Shown here one piece after another: positions 24,391 through 33,515 of a DNA stretch of 64,000 nucleotides. The notes beneath the pieces were generated by a model. It worked only from the letters and a program-made list of their open reading frames with translations, was not told the origin of the DNA and did not search any database. Every line of letters begins with the position of its first letter. Within the stretch, counting starts at the first letter, position 1. The DNA lies in the NCBI RefSeq assembly GCF_024648825.1, contig NZ_JANBBE010000022.1, positions 1 to 64,000 of the forward strand, written 5' to 3'. A program made the translations under genes and the position numbers. The stretch comes from Lentzea californiensis (lineage in GTDB: Bacteria; Actinomycetota; Actinomycetes; Mycobacteriales; Pseudonocardiaceae).

Positions 24391-25824
24391 GTGGCTGCTG
24401 CCACCACGTACCTGGAGCTGTCCGAGTCGAGCGGAAGCGCGCACAAGTTCTACGAGGTCGTCGTCGACGGCACGAGGGTGAGCATCACCTTCGGCCGCAT
24501 CGGTGAGCGGGGCTCGACGCGCGAGTCCACGTTCGCCGACGAGGCCAAGGCCGTGAGCGCCGCCGAGAAGAAGATCGGCGAGAAGGTCCGCAAGGGCTAC
24601 GCGCCGGCGGTCAAGGGCGGGCGGCAGCGGCGGGCGATCACCCGGCGCGAGATCGCGAGCGTGCAGTCCAGTGCACGGCAAGCCCCTGTGCTGTGGCGGT
24701 TCCACTCCGGTGCGCCCGCGTTCGGCATCTTCATCGGCGAGGACGAGGCCTGGGTCGGCAACGAGCGCGGTGACGTCTTCACGCTCGCGCACGACGGCCG
24801 GGTCACCGGGCGCTACGGCTTACCGGACGGCGTGAAGTGCATCGTCGCCGACGACTTCTGGATCTACGCCGGTTGTGACGACGGGCGCGTGTACGACCTG
24901 GGCGGCAAGGTTCCGCGCGTCGCGTACGAGATCGCCACGGACGTCGACATCTACTGGCTCGACATCGACGACGGCGTGCTCGGCGTGTCCGATCGGCAGG
25001 GCGGCATCACGATCGTCGACCACGAGGACGAGTTCCAGTGGTCGCGCCGCAGCGCGGGCGACAGCGCGTGGATGGTGCGGTGTGCGCCGGAGGGCGCTTT
25101 CCACGGGCACTCCCGAGGCGTCACGCACTACGCGGCGCGCACCGGCGATCCGGTGTGGCACGCCGAAACGACGGGTGCGGTGCTGTTCGGCTGGCAGGAG
25201 CCCACGGAGGTGTTCGCGGGCACGAGCCGTGGGTGGGTGCACCGGCTGTCGCGCGCCACCGGAGCAGAGACCGCGCGTTATCGTTGCGACGCGGCGGTTT
25301 TCTCGTGCGCCACCTCGCCGGGCGGCGACTACGTGTTCGCCGGCGACAACCACTCGTCGGTGTACTGCTTCGCGGCCGACGGCACGCGCCTGTGGAAGCT
25401 CGGCACGGGCTGTGGTTCCGCGTTCTCCATGCAGTACCGCGACGAGCGCCTCTACATCGTCACGACGGACGGCTCGCTGGCGTGCATCGACGCAAGCCCC
25501 GCGGCGATCCACGCGGCGGAGCAGGGCGAAGTGCCGCAGCGCAACGACATCAAGGCAGACCACTGGCAGCGCGTCGAGGCCACGGCCGAGGTGGAGACCG
25601 TGGTGGCGAGCGCGGTTCCGTCCGGCGGCGTGGTGGTGGAGTGCGTGCAGGAAGGCGGCCGCATGCGCGTCCGCGTGATCTCCGACGGCTACGACCGCTC
25701 CCGCGCCGTGCAGTTCCCGAAGGACATCCGGGTGCCCGGTGCGCGCTACCTGGTGACCGAGATCCACACCTCGGCGAGCGGCGGCTTCTACCGGGCGAGG
25801 GGAGAGATCAAGCGCCTCCTCTGA
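24391..25824 (+). CDS. WGR domain plus beta-propeller protein
   Basis: A 477-residue protein. The N-terminal 80 residues form a WGR domain (YLELSESSGSAHKFYEVVVDGTRVSITFGRIGERGSTRESTF), best known as a nucleic-acid-sensing module of PARPs and found alone in bacteria. After a basic linker, residues about 100-475 form PQQ/WD-like beta-propeller repeats (VGNERGDVFTLAHDGRV, AGCDDGRVYDLGGKV, AGTSRGWVHRLSRATG, AGDNHSSVYCFAADGTRL, TTDGSLACIDASP). GTG at 24391 follows GGGGGAGG. It is 62 bases downstream of the second immunity gene on the same strand. No catalytic residue is evident; a sensor or scaffold role is inference. Confidence 0.82.
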   Translation: MAAATTYLELSESSGSAHKFYEVVVDGTRVSITFGRIGERGSTRESTFADEAKAVSAAEKKIGEKVRKGYAPAVKGGRQRRAITRREIASVQSSARQAPVLWRFHSGAPAFGIFIGEDEAWVGNERGDVFTLAHDGRVTGRYGLPDGVKCIVADDFWIYAGCDDGRVYDLGGKVPRVAYEIATDVDIYWLDIDDGVLGVSDRQGGITIVDHEDEFQWSRRSAGDSAWMVRCAPEGAFHGHSRGVTHYAARTGDPVWHAETTGAVLFGWQEPTEVFAGTSRGWVHRLSRATGAETARYRCDAAVFSCATSPGGDYVFAGDNHSSVYCFAADGTRLWKLGTGCGSAFSMQYRDERLYIVTTDGSLACIDASPAAIHAAEQGEVPQRNDIKADHWQRVEATAEVETVVASAVPSGGVVVECVQEGGRMRVRVISDGYDRSRAVQFPKDIRVPGARYLVTEIHTSASGGFYRARGEIKRLL

Positions 25825-26014
25825 GCGGCCGGAGAAGCGCACCGACTGGTGGACGGGATCGCGAAACGCCTTGCCTGCCAAGCTTCCTGCCACTGAGGCA
25901 TTCCACCGCTGGGGAACCAGAAGCGCGCCACGGTCGTCCCCCACCTGACCAGCGACCGCGAAGGTAGCGTGGATCGCAGGGGATGGACATGGCCAGGATG
26001 CCGCCATCGGTGTT

Positions 26015-26524
26015 GTGGGCGGGCACGCGGACCAGTTGCGGCGAGCGCTCCGGGAACTGGGTGCCGGCCTGGTCGTGATCCAGGTCGGTGACCTGGTGGA
26101 TCGCGGACCGGACAGCCTCGGCGTGCTCCACGCGGTCCGCGAGCGGCTCGGCACGGGCTGGGTGCAGCTGGTGGGCAACCACGAGGCCCAATACCTGCCC
26201 GGCTCCGAGGCCTTCTGGCCCGATCCCTCGCCACCGCAGGGTGTCTGGGCGAACCGGCCACCGTCACGGAGGCGGCGGATCTGCCGTTCGGGCAGATCCG
26301 CGGGGCACTCCACGGTCGTCCACTTCGGCGACCGGAGGTGGACGTGTGACGGGCGGATCCGGCAGCGTGCCACCGTCGACTGGCAGGCGCGGCACGTGCG
26401 AGTGCGGGTCGGCGGGCGGATGTTCGTCGGCGTCGATCCGGGCCACGGCCGCAGCGGTGCCAGTGCGTGGCAGCCGTTGGTCTTCGACGATGCCGTGGCG
26501 CACGGGGCATCGGCGAAAGCCTGA
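26015..26524 (+). pseudogene. Degenerate metallophosphoesterase
   Basis: About 169 residues keep two phosphoesterase blocks, VIQVGDLVDRGPDSLGVLHAVRER and VQLVGNHEAQYLPGSEAFWPDP, and a later block VRVGGRMFVGVDPGHG. The first metal motif (GDxHGH) is reduced to GVVGGHADQL, as if the codons for D-V-H were lost, and the middle (about 26250-26340), where homologues have a THAGL motif and an insertion, is compressed and reads better in another frame. The enzyme should therefore be inactive. An alternative is a divergent small family with a very late start; loss of metal ligands makes that less likely. Confidence 0.6.
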
Positions 26525-26531
26525 GTTCTTC

Positions 26532-29219
26532 TCATCCGGCGAGAAGTTGTTGTACGCGTTGGGTTTCCGCCTCCATGCCGCGCTGGAGGTAGATGCCGAG
26601 CGCCTCCCGCCAGGCGGCCTCGGCGTGCGGGTGCCGGCCCAGCGCCACGAGGGTGTGGCCCATGCGTTCGAGGCCGTCCGCGAGGCCGTGCAGGTGCCCC
26701 AGTTCCCGCACCACGGCGATGGCTTGTTCATAGTGCTCAACGGATTCCTCGTAGCAGCCGCTCTCGTGCGCGACGAAACCGAGGCACGCGAGCATGGTCG
26801 CCTCCCCCGTCCGATACCCCTGTTCGCGGTGCAGGGCGAGTGCGACACGGCTGAAACTCCTGGCCGCGTCGAGCCTTCCCAGGAACGCCGTGAGCCAGCT
26901 CATCTGGGCGAGCGTGCGCGCTTCCCACTCCCGCGCACCCATCGCGCGGTAGATGGCGAGCGCGTGGCGGGCGTGCTTGAACGCCTGCCGTGCGTCCCTA
27001 GGCCCCCAGGCGACGCCGAGCGAGTAGTGCACTCCGGCCAGGTGAACGGGATCGGCCAAGGCCAGTGCGCGGTGGAGGTGTTCGACGGCGGTCTCGTGGT
27101 GCCCGAGGACGACGTGGGCGGATCCGGTCATGTGTTCGGTGCTGGCGAGAACGGCTGCGTTCCGCAGGTGCCCGGCCGCTTCGGCGGCGACCCGCCACAT
27201 CGCGAGCCGGGCGTGCACGAGGCCTCGGCGCGCCATGAACGTGGTCGTGTGCCACGCCAGCAGCCAGGCGACGGCGTGGCTGCGCTGGTCGAGTGCGGAC
27301 TGCTGGGCGGCGACCAGGCACGCGAACTCGGCCTCGAACCACGCCTGCGCCGCCTGGTCGTCCGGCACCGGGTCGACGTGCGTGCCGGGGACGACGTGGT
27401 CGATCGGCGGCGGGAAGCGGAGCCGGTCCATGGTCCGGTCCGCCGCCCGCGCGGCCTCGAGGTAGTGGCCGAGCACCCGGCGCGTTGCCTCCTCCCGCAC
27501 GAGGGCCGGCAGGTCCTGGGCGACCGTGGCGGCGTAGGCGCGGACCAGGCCGTGCATCCGCCATCGGCCTGGAACGTCCTGGCACAGCAGGGAAGCCCCT
27601 TCCAGGGCGCTCAGCACCTGTCTGGCCCGTGTCCGTGTGACGTCGAGGAGGCAGGCCGCGGCGGCCAGGCCGATGTCCGGGCCCGGAACGGTGCCCAGCA
27701 GGGCGAACGCGTCGCGCTGCCGCGGGCACAGGGCGCGCAACGACCACGACAGCACGGCGGGCAGGCTGGCGGAGGGCTCCTCGTTGTCGAGCACGTCGAT
27801 GACGGCGTCGCGCAGTTCGGCGGCGAGGACCGCCAGCGGCAGGCCGCGGCGGATCTGGGCGTGGGCGATGACGATGCTCAGCGCCAGCGGGAACCCGCCG
27901 CACAGCGCGACCAGCCGGCCGGCGGCCTCCGGTTCGGCCTCCAGGCGACCGGCGCCGAGCCGGCGGGCGAGCAGTGCGCGGGCGTCGGCGTCGGCGAGCT
28001 CGCTCAGCACCAGGTGCTCGGCCGCGTACCGGGTGACCAGGCCGGGCAACCGGTTGCGGCTCGTGACGAGCACGGTGCACCGCTCGGAGCCGGGCAGCAG
28101 CGGCACGACCTGGTCGGTGCTCGCCGCGTTGTCCAGCACCAGCACCATCCGCCTGCCCGCGACCAGGGAGCGGAACAACGCCGAACGGGACTGGACGTCG
28201 GCGGGGATGCGGCCCGGTTCGACGGCGAGCGCGTGCAGCAGGCCTCCCAGCGCCTCACCGGCGTCCATCGGCTCCTCCGCCGGGGAGAAGCCGCGCAGGT
28301 CGATGAACAGCTGGCCGTCGGTGAACCGGCCGGCGTTGCGGTGTGCCCAGCGCAACGCGAGGCTGGTCTTGCCGATCCCGCCGGTGCCCGCGATCGCCGA
28401 GATGAGCACGGTGCCGGTGACGGCGGCGTCGAGGCGGTCCAGTTCCTCGTGGCGGCCGACGAACGTGGCAGGCTCCGAAGGCAGCTGGCGCGGCACCACC
28501 GGGAGCGGCGGTGCCGCGGTGAGCCGGGGATCGGCGGCGAGGATCCGCTGGTGCAGCTCGCGCAGCGCGACCGAGGGTTCGGCGCCCAGCTCCGCCCGCA
28601 GCCGCTCCCGGATGCGCCGGTAGTGCTCCAGCGCGTCGGTGCCGCGGCCGGCCCGGTGCAACGCCAGCAGGTACTGGTGCGCCACGCGTTCGTTCAACGG
28701 GTGGCACGCGACCCGTGCGGCCAGCTCGGCCACCAGTTCCCCGCCCCCGCCGACCGCCAGCCGCGCGTCGACCAGCTCGTGCGAGGCCGCCAGCCGTTCC
28801 TGTTCCAGCCGGTCGCGTTCCTCGCGCGCCCACTCGCCGTCGAGGCCGGTCAGCGCCTCCGCCCGCCACAACGCCAGCGCCTCGGTCAGCAACCCGGCCG
28901 TGTCCCCGGCTCGGGCACGTGCGCGCAGGTCGTGGAACTTCAGCAGGTCGATCTCGTCGCCGAGCAGGACGTACCCGCCCGGCCGGTGCTCGATCGCCAG
29001 GCCCCCGATCGCGGCCACCGCCCGGCGCAACCGGGACACGTAGCTGTGCAAGGTCGTGCGCGCCCGCGGCGCCGCGGAGGCACCCCAGACGCGTTCGACC
29101 AGCCGGTCGACCGGCACGACCCTGCCGGCGTCGACCGCGAGCGCGGCGAGGACGCACCGCTGCCTGGGCGCGCCCAGGTCCACCGCTCCCGCACTCACTT
29201 CTCCCAGAAGACACAGCAC
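26532..29219 (-). CDS. SARP-NB-ARC-TPR regulator (AfsR family)
   Basis: An 895-residue protein. In order: OmpR-like winged helix (about 1-80; RQRCVLAALAVDAGRVVPVDRLVERVWG...LHSYVSRLRRAV), bacterial transcriptional activator domain (about 85-235; YLLALHRAGRGTDALEHYRRIRERLRAELGAEPS), NB-ARC ATPase (about 260-560) with Walker A GTGGIGKTSLA and MVLVLDNAAS, then TPR repeats (about 640-890). GTG at 29219 after AAGG. It should activate transcription, usually of secondary-metabolite genes, in an ATP-modulated way. Convergent with the phosphoesterase remnant and next to the siderophore synthetase pair, which is a candidate target. Confidence 0.9.
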   Translation of the reverse strand: MLCLLGEVSAGAVDLGAPRQRCVLAALAVDAGRVVPVDRLVERVWGASAAPRARTTLHSYVSRLRRAVAAIGGLAIEHRPGGYVLLGDEIDLLKFHDLRARARAGDTAGLLTEALALWRAEALTGLDGEWAREERDRLEQERLAASHELVDARLAVGGGGELVAELAARVACHPLNERVAHQYLLALHRAGRGTDALEHYRRIRERLRAELGAEPSVALRELHQRILAADPRLTAAPPLPVVPRQLPSEPATFVGRHEELDRLDAAVTGTVLISAIAGTGGIGKTSLALRWAHRNAGRFTDGQLFIDLRGFSPAEEPMDAGEALGGLLHALAVEPGRIPADVQSRSALFRSLVAGRRMVLVLDNAASTDQVVPLLPGSERCTVLVTSRNRLPGLVTRYAAEHLVLSELADADARALLARRLGAGRLEAEPEAAGRLVALCGGFPLALSIVIAHAQIRRGLPLAVLAAELRDAVIDVLDNEEPSASLPAVLSWSLRALCPRQRDAFALLGTVPGPDIGLAAAACLLDVTRTRARQVLSALEGASLLCQDVPGRWRMHGLVRAYAATVAQDLPALVREEATRRVLGHYLEAARAADRTMDRLRFPPPIDHVVPGTHVDPVPDDQAAQAWFEAEFACLVAAQQSALDQRSHAVAWLLAWHTTTFMARRGLVHARLAMWRVAAEAAGHLRNAAVLASTEHMTGSAHVVLGHHETAVEHLHRALALADPVHLAGVHYSLGVAWGPRDARQAFKHARHALAIYRAMGAREWEARTLAQMSWLTAFLGRLDAARSFSRVALALHREQGYRTGEATMLACLGFVAHESGCYEESVEHYEQAIAVVRELGHLHGLADGLERMGHTLVALGRHPHAEAAWREALGIYLQRGMEAETQRVQQLLAG

Positions 29220-29280
29220 GGAACCTTCACGCGGCAGCGAGCGTCCAGGTTGCCGTGCCGGTGCGAGTACGTCCGGTCAG

Positions 29281-30720
29281 CTAGCTCCGGTACAACGGGT
29301 TCGGGCAGTCGACGTACCGGCTCGCCGCGCCCTCCGCACGCGTCCAGCGCAGCAGCAGGTTCGCCTTCGCGGGCACGAACCTGCTCTCCAGCAACGACAT
29401 GACCTGGTCACTTCCGTGATCTCTCGCGTACGCGACGAACACGGACCGTGCCTCCGCCCACACGTCCAGGCCGGGGTGCCGTTGCTGCACCGCACCCGCG
29501 ATCTCGATCAGGTGGTTGACGACGAGGCAGTACTGCAGTCGCTCCCACCCCTTCGCCTCGGACACTCCCCGCGAACCGTCCTGGCCGTCCATCGAGGACA
29601 GCAGCTCGGCATGGCGAGGCAGCAGCCGCATGCCCTCGGGATCGCGGTAGATCGCCTGGACCGGCATGCCCTCGGCGTCGACGCCGACCACGACGTTCTG
29701 CAGGTGGCACTCCATCACGACGCCGTGCGCGAAGAACGCGTGCAGCACAGGAGGAACGACGACCGAGACGTACTGCCGGAACCAGCGCAGCGCACCATTG
29801 GAGTCCAAGCCGTCCAACGGGTTGCCCTCGAAGCCCTCACTGATTCCCGCCGCCAGCAACGGTGTCACGCCGGGAAGCGTGTGCTGCCGGATGCCGTCGC
29901 GCACCACGACCGCCAGGCCTTCGAAGGAGTCCGGTGACGTCCGGTAGCCGCGGTCGATCAGGAAGGCCGCGCCGGGGAACGCCGAGGCGATGTCCGCGAA
30001 CACCGGCCTCAGCAGTCGCGCGAGCGGCGGGATCCAGCGCAGGTCGTGCGCCCACAACCGGCGCACGTCGTTGGTGATCCGCACGTCGAGGCTGAACTTG
30101 TAGAACAGGTCGGCCGCCGGGTCGTACACCGTGCGCACCGAGGACGTCGGCCACACCTCGGGCCCGGACACCGGACTTTCGAGCCCCAGCAACGAAAGCT
30201 GCCACGGGTGCGCGGGGAGAACACCGGCGGGCAGCGGCACCTCGCCGTCGTCGACGAACGAGCCTTCCAGCTGTGCCAACGAGAAGCTCGCGTGCACCTC
30301 GGGCGAATAAGGCAGCCACTCCTGCGCGGGAAGGCCGCCGCGGCCCTTCGGCGCGGGGTGGTAGCGGTGGCCGGCGACCAGCGCCTGCTCGGAGCGCCGG
30401 TAGAGATCGGCGGGCGGAGCGGTGCGGGCGTCGAGCACGGCGGCGATGGCCGACCGCGAACCCGCGATCTCGTCCAGGAAGCCGACCGGCGGGTCGCCGA
30501 GCTCCTTCGTGACGAGCACGGCGAGTTCGTGCCACGACAACGGCTGCCACGAACCGGTGAACACCTCGGGGTCCGACAGCCAGCGCCCCTCCCGCACGCG
30601 CAGCAGCGTGCCGGTGCGGGGCAGCCGGAGCGTGCCGTCCGCCCACTCCCCCACCTCACGGCGCAGGCAGTTCAGCAGCGCCGTCGTCGTGATGCCGTCG
30701 GGGTCAGTGCTCGATTCCAC
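29281..30720 (-). CDS. NIS siderophore synthetase (IucA/IucC family) 1
   Basis: A 479-residue NIS synthetase. Family blocks: GHRYHPAPKGRGG (ATP/citrate site), LPAHPWQLSLL, PTSSVRTVYDP...FKFSLDVRITNDVRRLWAHDL, GYRTSPDSFEGLAVVVRDG, and FFAHGVVMECHLQNVVVGV...AIYRDPEG. Such enzymes adenylate a carboxylate (often citrate) and join it to an amine or alcohol. It is shorter than IucA or DesD (about 580-620) but retains the central and C-terminal motifs. The ATG at 30720 is only 22 bases from the start of the divergent second synthetase. No monooxygenase, decarboxylase or uptake gene is adjacent. Confidence 0.87.
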   Translation of the reverse strand: MESSTDPDGITTTALLNCLRREVGEWADGTLRLPRTGTLLRVREGRWLSDPEVFTGSWQPLSWHELAVLVTKELGDPPVGFLDEIAGSRSAIAAVLDARTAPPADLYRRSEQALVAGHRYHPAPKGRGGLPAQEWLPYSPEVHASFSLAQLEGSFVDDGEVPLPAGVLPAHPWQLSLLGLESPVSGPEVWPTSSVRTVYDPAADLFYKFSLDVRITNDVRRLWAHDLRWIPPLARLLRPVFADIASAFPGAAFLIDRGYRTSPDSFEGLAVVVRDGIRQHTLPGVTPLLAAGISEGFEGNPLDGLDSNGALRWFRQYVSVVVPPVLHAFFAHGVVMECHLQNVVVGVDAEGMPVQAIYRDPEGMRLLPRHAELLSSMDGQDGSRGVSEAKGWERLQYCLVVNHLIEIAGAVQQRHPGLDVWAEARSVFVAYARDHGSDQVMSLLESRFVPAKANLLLRWTRAEGAASRYVDCPNPLYRS

Positions 30721-30742
30721 CGGTGTCCGCTTCCCTCCGGCG

Positions 30743-32086
30743 ATGTGTCAGGATCAGATCATTCTGACGCAAACACCGGTCGAGTCCGAGTTCGCCGCCG
30801 CGCTGGACGGAACACGCGCCGAAAGGTTCATCGCGGCGCTACCCGGAGCCCGTGCGGCGATCCTCGCGCGCCTGCGCCGGGCGTTCGCGATCGAGCCGTT
30901 GCCGCAGGTCAGCGTTGATCCGGCCGGGTACTCCCACCCGGTCGACCTCCTCACCGCGCTGCGCTGGCCCCGGTCGGAGAGCTTGATCACGGAGGTCGCC
31001 TGCAGCGTGGCCGGACTGGCCCTGTCCCGCACGGCGAGCCCGCTCACGACCCCGTTCGCGCAGAGGTCGCTGGAGGAGCACGAACAGAGCGTGGTCGACG
31101 GCCATCCGCTGCACCCGTGCTGCCGCAACCGCACCGGGTTCACCGCCGCCGACCACCTCGCGTACGGCCCCGAGCACCGCCCGGTCGTGCCGCTGCGGCT
31201 GCACCCCGCGGCACGGCACGTGGTGTTCGGCGACTGGCCGGACGAGCTGCGCGACGGCGAGCGGATCCTGCTCCCGGTGCACCCCTGGCAGGCGGACCGG
31301 CTGGGCGTGACCACCGCCGGCACCCTCGACGCGAGCCCGCTGATGGCGCTGCGCACGCTCTCGGCCGGCGCCTGGCACGTCAAAACGACGCTGAGCGCCC
31401 AGATCACCTCGGCCGTGCGGGACATCTCCGGCGGCTCGATCGCCACCGCGACGACGGTCTCCGACTTCCTGGACGGGGCTGTCGAGGGCATCGAACTGCA
31501 GCACAACCGGGCATCGGCCGCCGTGCTCACCGACGGCGAACCCGACCGGCGGCTCGGCGTGATCCTGCGCGACAGACCCGTGCCACACGAGGGTGAGACG
31601 CTGCTGCCCCTGGCCGCGCTGAGGGGCGCGCCGATCACCGACCCGATCGGCTGGCTCGCGGAGTTCGCCGAGCTGACCGTGCCGCCGCTGATGACGCTGC
31701 TCGCACGCGGGGTGGCCCTGGAGGCGCACGAGCAGAACCTGCTGGTCGGCCTGGTCGGCGGCAGGCCGAGCCGGGTGATCTACCGCGACCTCGCCGACAT
31801 CCGCGTCAGCCCGCGCGCCGGTCTGCCCGAACGCCTGCACGCGAACCCAGAGGCGTTGCGCGCCAAGACGTTCGCGACGTTCTTCGCGACCGCGCTGACC
31901 GGGCTGGTCGACGCGCTCGACGCCCCGGCCGCCGACCTGTGGGACGTGGTGGCACGTACCGTCCCGGACACGCCGGACCGGCACGCGCTGTTGCACGATC
32001 CCTTGCCCGCCAAGCCACTCACGTTGATGCGCCTGGACCCGGAAACGACGAAGTGGGCCTACCTGCCGAACCCGTTCAGGCCCTGA
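30743..32086 (+). CDS. NIS siderophore synthetase (IucA/IucC family) 2
   Basis: A 447-residue NIS synthetase, divergent from the first. Blocks: VVDGHPLHPCCRNRTGF, ILLPVHPWQADRLGV, ASPLMALRTLSAGAWHVKTTLSAQITSAVRDI, RASAAVLTD...LGVILRDRPV, and ARGVALEAHEQNLLVGLVGGRPSRVIYRDLADIRVSP. It retains the canonical HEQN motif that the first protein replaces with CHLQN. ATG at 30743 is the only good start but has no obvious ribosome site and a 22-base dyad lies immediately inside the reading frame, so the true start may be later. The two enzymes could catalyse successive condensations in one siderophore. Confidence 0.87.
   Translation: MCQDQIILTQTPVESEFAAALDGTRAERFIAALPGARAAILARLRRAFAIEPLPQVSVDPAGYSHPVDLLTALRWPRSESLITEVACSVAGLALSRTASPLTTPFAQRSLEEHEQSVVDGHPLHPCCRNRTGFTAADHLAYGPEHRPVVPLRLHPAARHVVFGDWPDELRDGERILLPVHPWQADRLGVTTAGTLDASPLMALRTLSAGAWHVKTTLSAQITSAVRDISGGSIATATTVSDFLDGAVEGIELQHNRASAAVLTDGEPDRRLGVILRDRPVPHEGETLLPLAALRGAPITDPIGWLAEFAELTVPPLMTLLARGVALEAHEQNLLVGLVGGRPSRVIYRDLADIRVSPRAGLPERLHANPEALRAKTFATFFATALTGLVDALDAPAADLWDVVARTVPDTPDRHALLHDPLPAKPLTLMRLDPETTKWAYLPNPFRP
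30747..30768. promoter_or_regulatory. Dyad at divergent siderophore synthetase starts
   Basis: GTCAG-GAT-CAGATC-ATT-CTGAC: 9 of 11 symmetric positions pair if the near-centre mismatch is allowed. The half-sites (TCAGGAT / ATTCTGA) loosely recall actinobacterial iron boxes (TTAGGTT / AACCTAA), but the length is 20-22 rather than 19 bases, so the regulator is uncertain. It could control both divergent genes. Confidence 0.5.
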
Positions 32087-33077
32087 GCAGCTCCGCGCGG
32101 TGCTGCCAGGCCAGCGACAGCAGCGCGGCACCGGCGGCCTGCGTCGGTTCCTGGTGCACGAACCGCTCGACGTTCGAAGCGGTGAACGGGAGTCCGCGCA
32201 GCACCTGGCCTTCGTCGTTGTGCGACACCAGGTCCCCGAACAGCTCGTCGAACCGCGAAGCCCCGATCACCGCCACGGTCAGCATGTCGGTGGCGAACGT
32301 CAGCGGATCCACGCCCATGCCGAGGTAGAACACGCGGGCCGCCTCCGTGAGCCGCTGCGCGAACGGCCAGGCCGCGTAGTCGGCGTCGTGGATCTCCTCC
32401 GCCCCGAGCATCTCCTCGGCGAACTCGCGGATCATGCAGTGCCACAACGAGAAATCGGCCTCGGACGAACCCTGGAACACCCCGACCGGCAGCACCTGGA
32501 ACATGCCGCCCGCGTGCCCGACGCGCTTCGGGTCACGCCAGTGCAGGAAGAACGTCGCCTCGCCGGAGACCTCGTCGTGCCGCAGGGTGAGCGTGCTGAT
32601 GGCGACGTTGACCGGCCGCCGCCGGGGATCGCACGGATCACCGACCGCCGAGCGCAACGGCAGCCCGGCGACCCGCGCCGCGTACTCGTGCGCGCAGGCC
32701 TCGCCCACGTCGATGCCGTCGAAGTAGCTGCCGAGCCCGAACGTCAGGTGCCGCCCGGTGAAGCCGAGCAGCCGGTAGGTCTCGCGGTTCTGGAACACGG
32801 CCGGCGCCGCGAGCGCCGCCATCGCCTCCGAGTAGCTGCCGAACCCGTCGGGCAGCTGCGAGGCGGCCACCACGGGCAACGCGGCGGAGGCCGTCAACTC
32901 CAGCGAGAGGCCGGCCAGCGGGATCGGCCCGGCGGGCATCCAGTCCGGCGACGTGAGCAGCGGCGTACCGGCGACCCTGGGCACGTCCGGGTACTCGGCG
33001 ACGGCCTCGAGCGCCAGCGCGTGACGGTGTTCGAGCAGGTGAGCGCGCACTTCGAGCCACTCGGCAGACGTCGGCAT
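32076..33077 (-). CDS. Nudix-like effector domain protein (orphan C-terminal domain of XRE regulators)
   Basis: A 333-residue protein. The block GTPLLTSPDWMPAGPIPL, SYSEAMAALAAPAVFQNRETYRLL, LTFGLGSYFDGIDVGEACAHEYAA and GGMFQVLPVGVFQ...WHCMIREFAEEMLGAEE is one I recall from the C-terminal half of Streptomyces XRE regulators. The last segment resembles a Nudix box (REFAEEMLG) but departs from a catalytic consensus. No helix-turn-helix is present here. ATG at 33077 gives the conserved length; ATG at 33122 is possible. It converges on the second NIS synthetase with an 11-base overlap of ends. It may bind a nucleotide-sugar or similar ligand; function unknown. Confidence 0.6.
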   Translation of the reverse strand: MPTSAEWLEVRAHLLEHRHALALEAVAEYPDVPRVAGTPLLTSPDWMPAGPIPLAGLSLELTASAALPVVAASQLPDGFGSYSEAMAALAAPAVFQNRETYRLLGFTGRHLTFGLGSYFDGIDVGEACAHEYAARVAGLPLRSAVGDPCDPRRRPVNVAISTLTLRHDEVSGEATFFLHWRDPKRVGHAGGMFQVLPVGVFQGSSEADFSLWHCMIREFAEEMLGAEEIHDADYAAWPFAQRLTEAARVFYLGMGVDPLTFATDMLTVAVIGASRFDELFGDLVSHNDEGQVLRGLPFTASNVERFVHQEPTQAAGAALLSLAWQHRAELLRA

Positions 33078-33164
33078 GGATCCATTCCGCGGGTGGGGGG
33101 AGACGCCTGGACAGGGCGGCATGACCGGACCACCCCGTGGCCCGGTCTCCGCGTTGTGAGGCTG

Positions 33165-33515
33165 TCAGGCCCGCCAGCGCCGTGACGCGTGGACGACTTC
33201 GCCGACCGCGCGTGCCAGGCTTCCGTCGGCGTCGACGTGGCTCTCGTAGTGCTCTGCCGGAAGCGGCATGGCCACCTCGGGCGGTGCCTCGTACGAGTCG
33301 CTGTCCTCCCAACGCAGCCTGCGCGCCGTCTTGACGAACGCGACCGCCGCTGCCAGCAGCAACACCCCGACCACGGCCGGCCACCAGACCGACTCCGCGA
33401 CCGCGATGGCGAACTGGACCTGGGCCACCACGACGAACACGACAGTCAGTCCGACCACCGACCACGGGGCCGATCCACCGTCATGTCTGCGCTTGGCGGC
33501 ACCGGTTGCCCCCAT
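33165..33515 (-). CDS. Small two-helix membrane protein
   Basis: A 116-residue protein with a short basic N-terminus, two transmembrane helices (WSVVGLTVVFVVVAQVQFAI and WWPAVVGVLLLAAAVAFV), then a basic segment and an acidic cytoplasmic tail (EDSDSYEAPPEVAMPLPAEHYESH). ATG at 33515 is fixed by an excellent GGAGGTGA site; the longer frame to 33623 is not needed. I do not recognise a family. It is divergent from the Nudix gene and has no close partner. Confidence 0.75.
   Translation of the reverse strand: MGATGAAKRRHDGGSAPWSVVGLTVVFVVVAQVQFAIAVAESVWWPAVVGVLLLAAAVAFVKTARRLRWEDSDSYEAPPEVAMPLPAEHYESHVDADGSLARAVGEVVHASRRWRA

Noticed and set aside
26088..29402. 1104-codon plus-strand frame opposite the SARP gene
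   Set aside because: No domain recognised; the minus strand encodes a complete SARP-NB-ARC-TPR protein.
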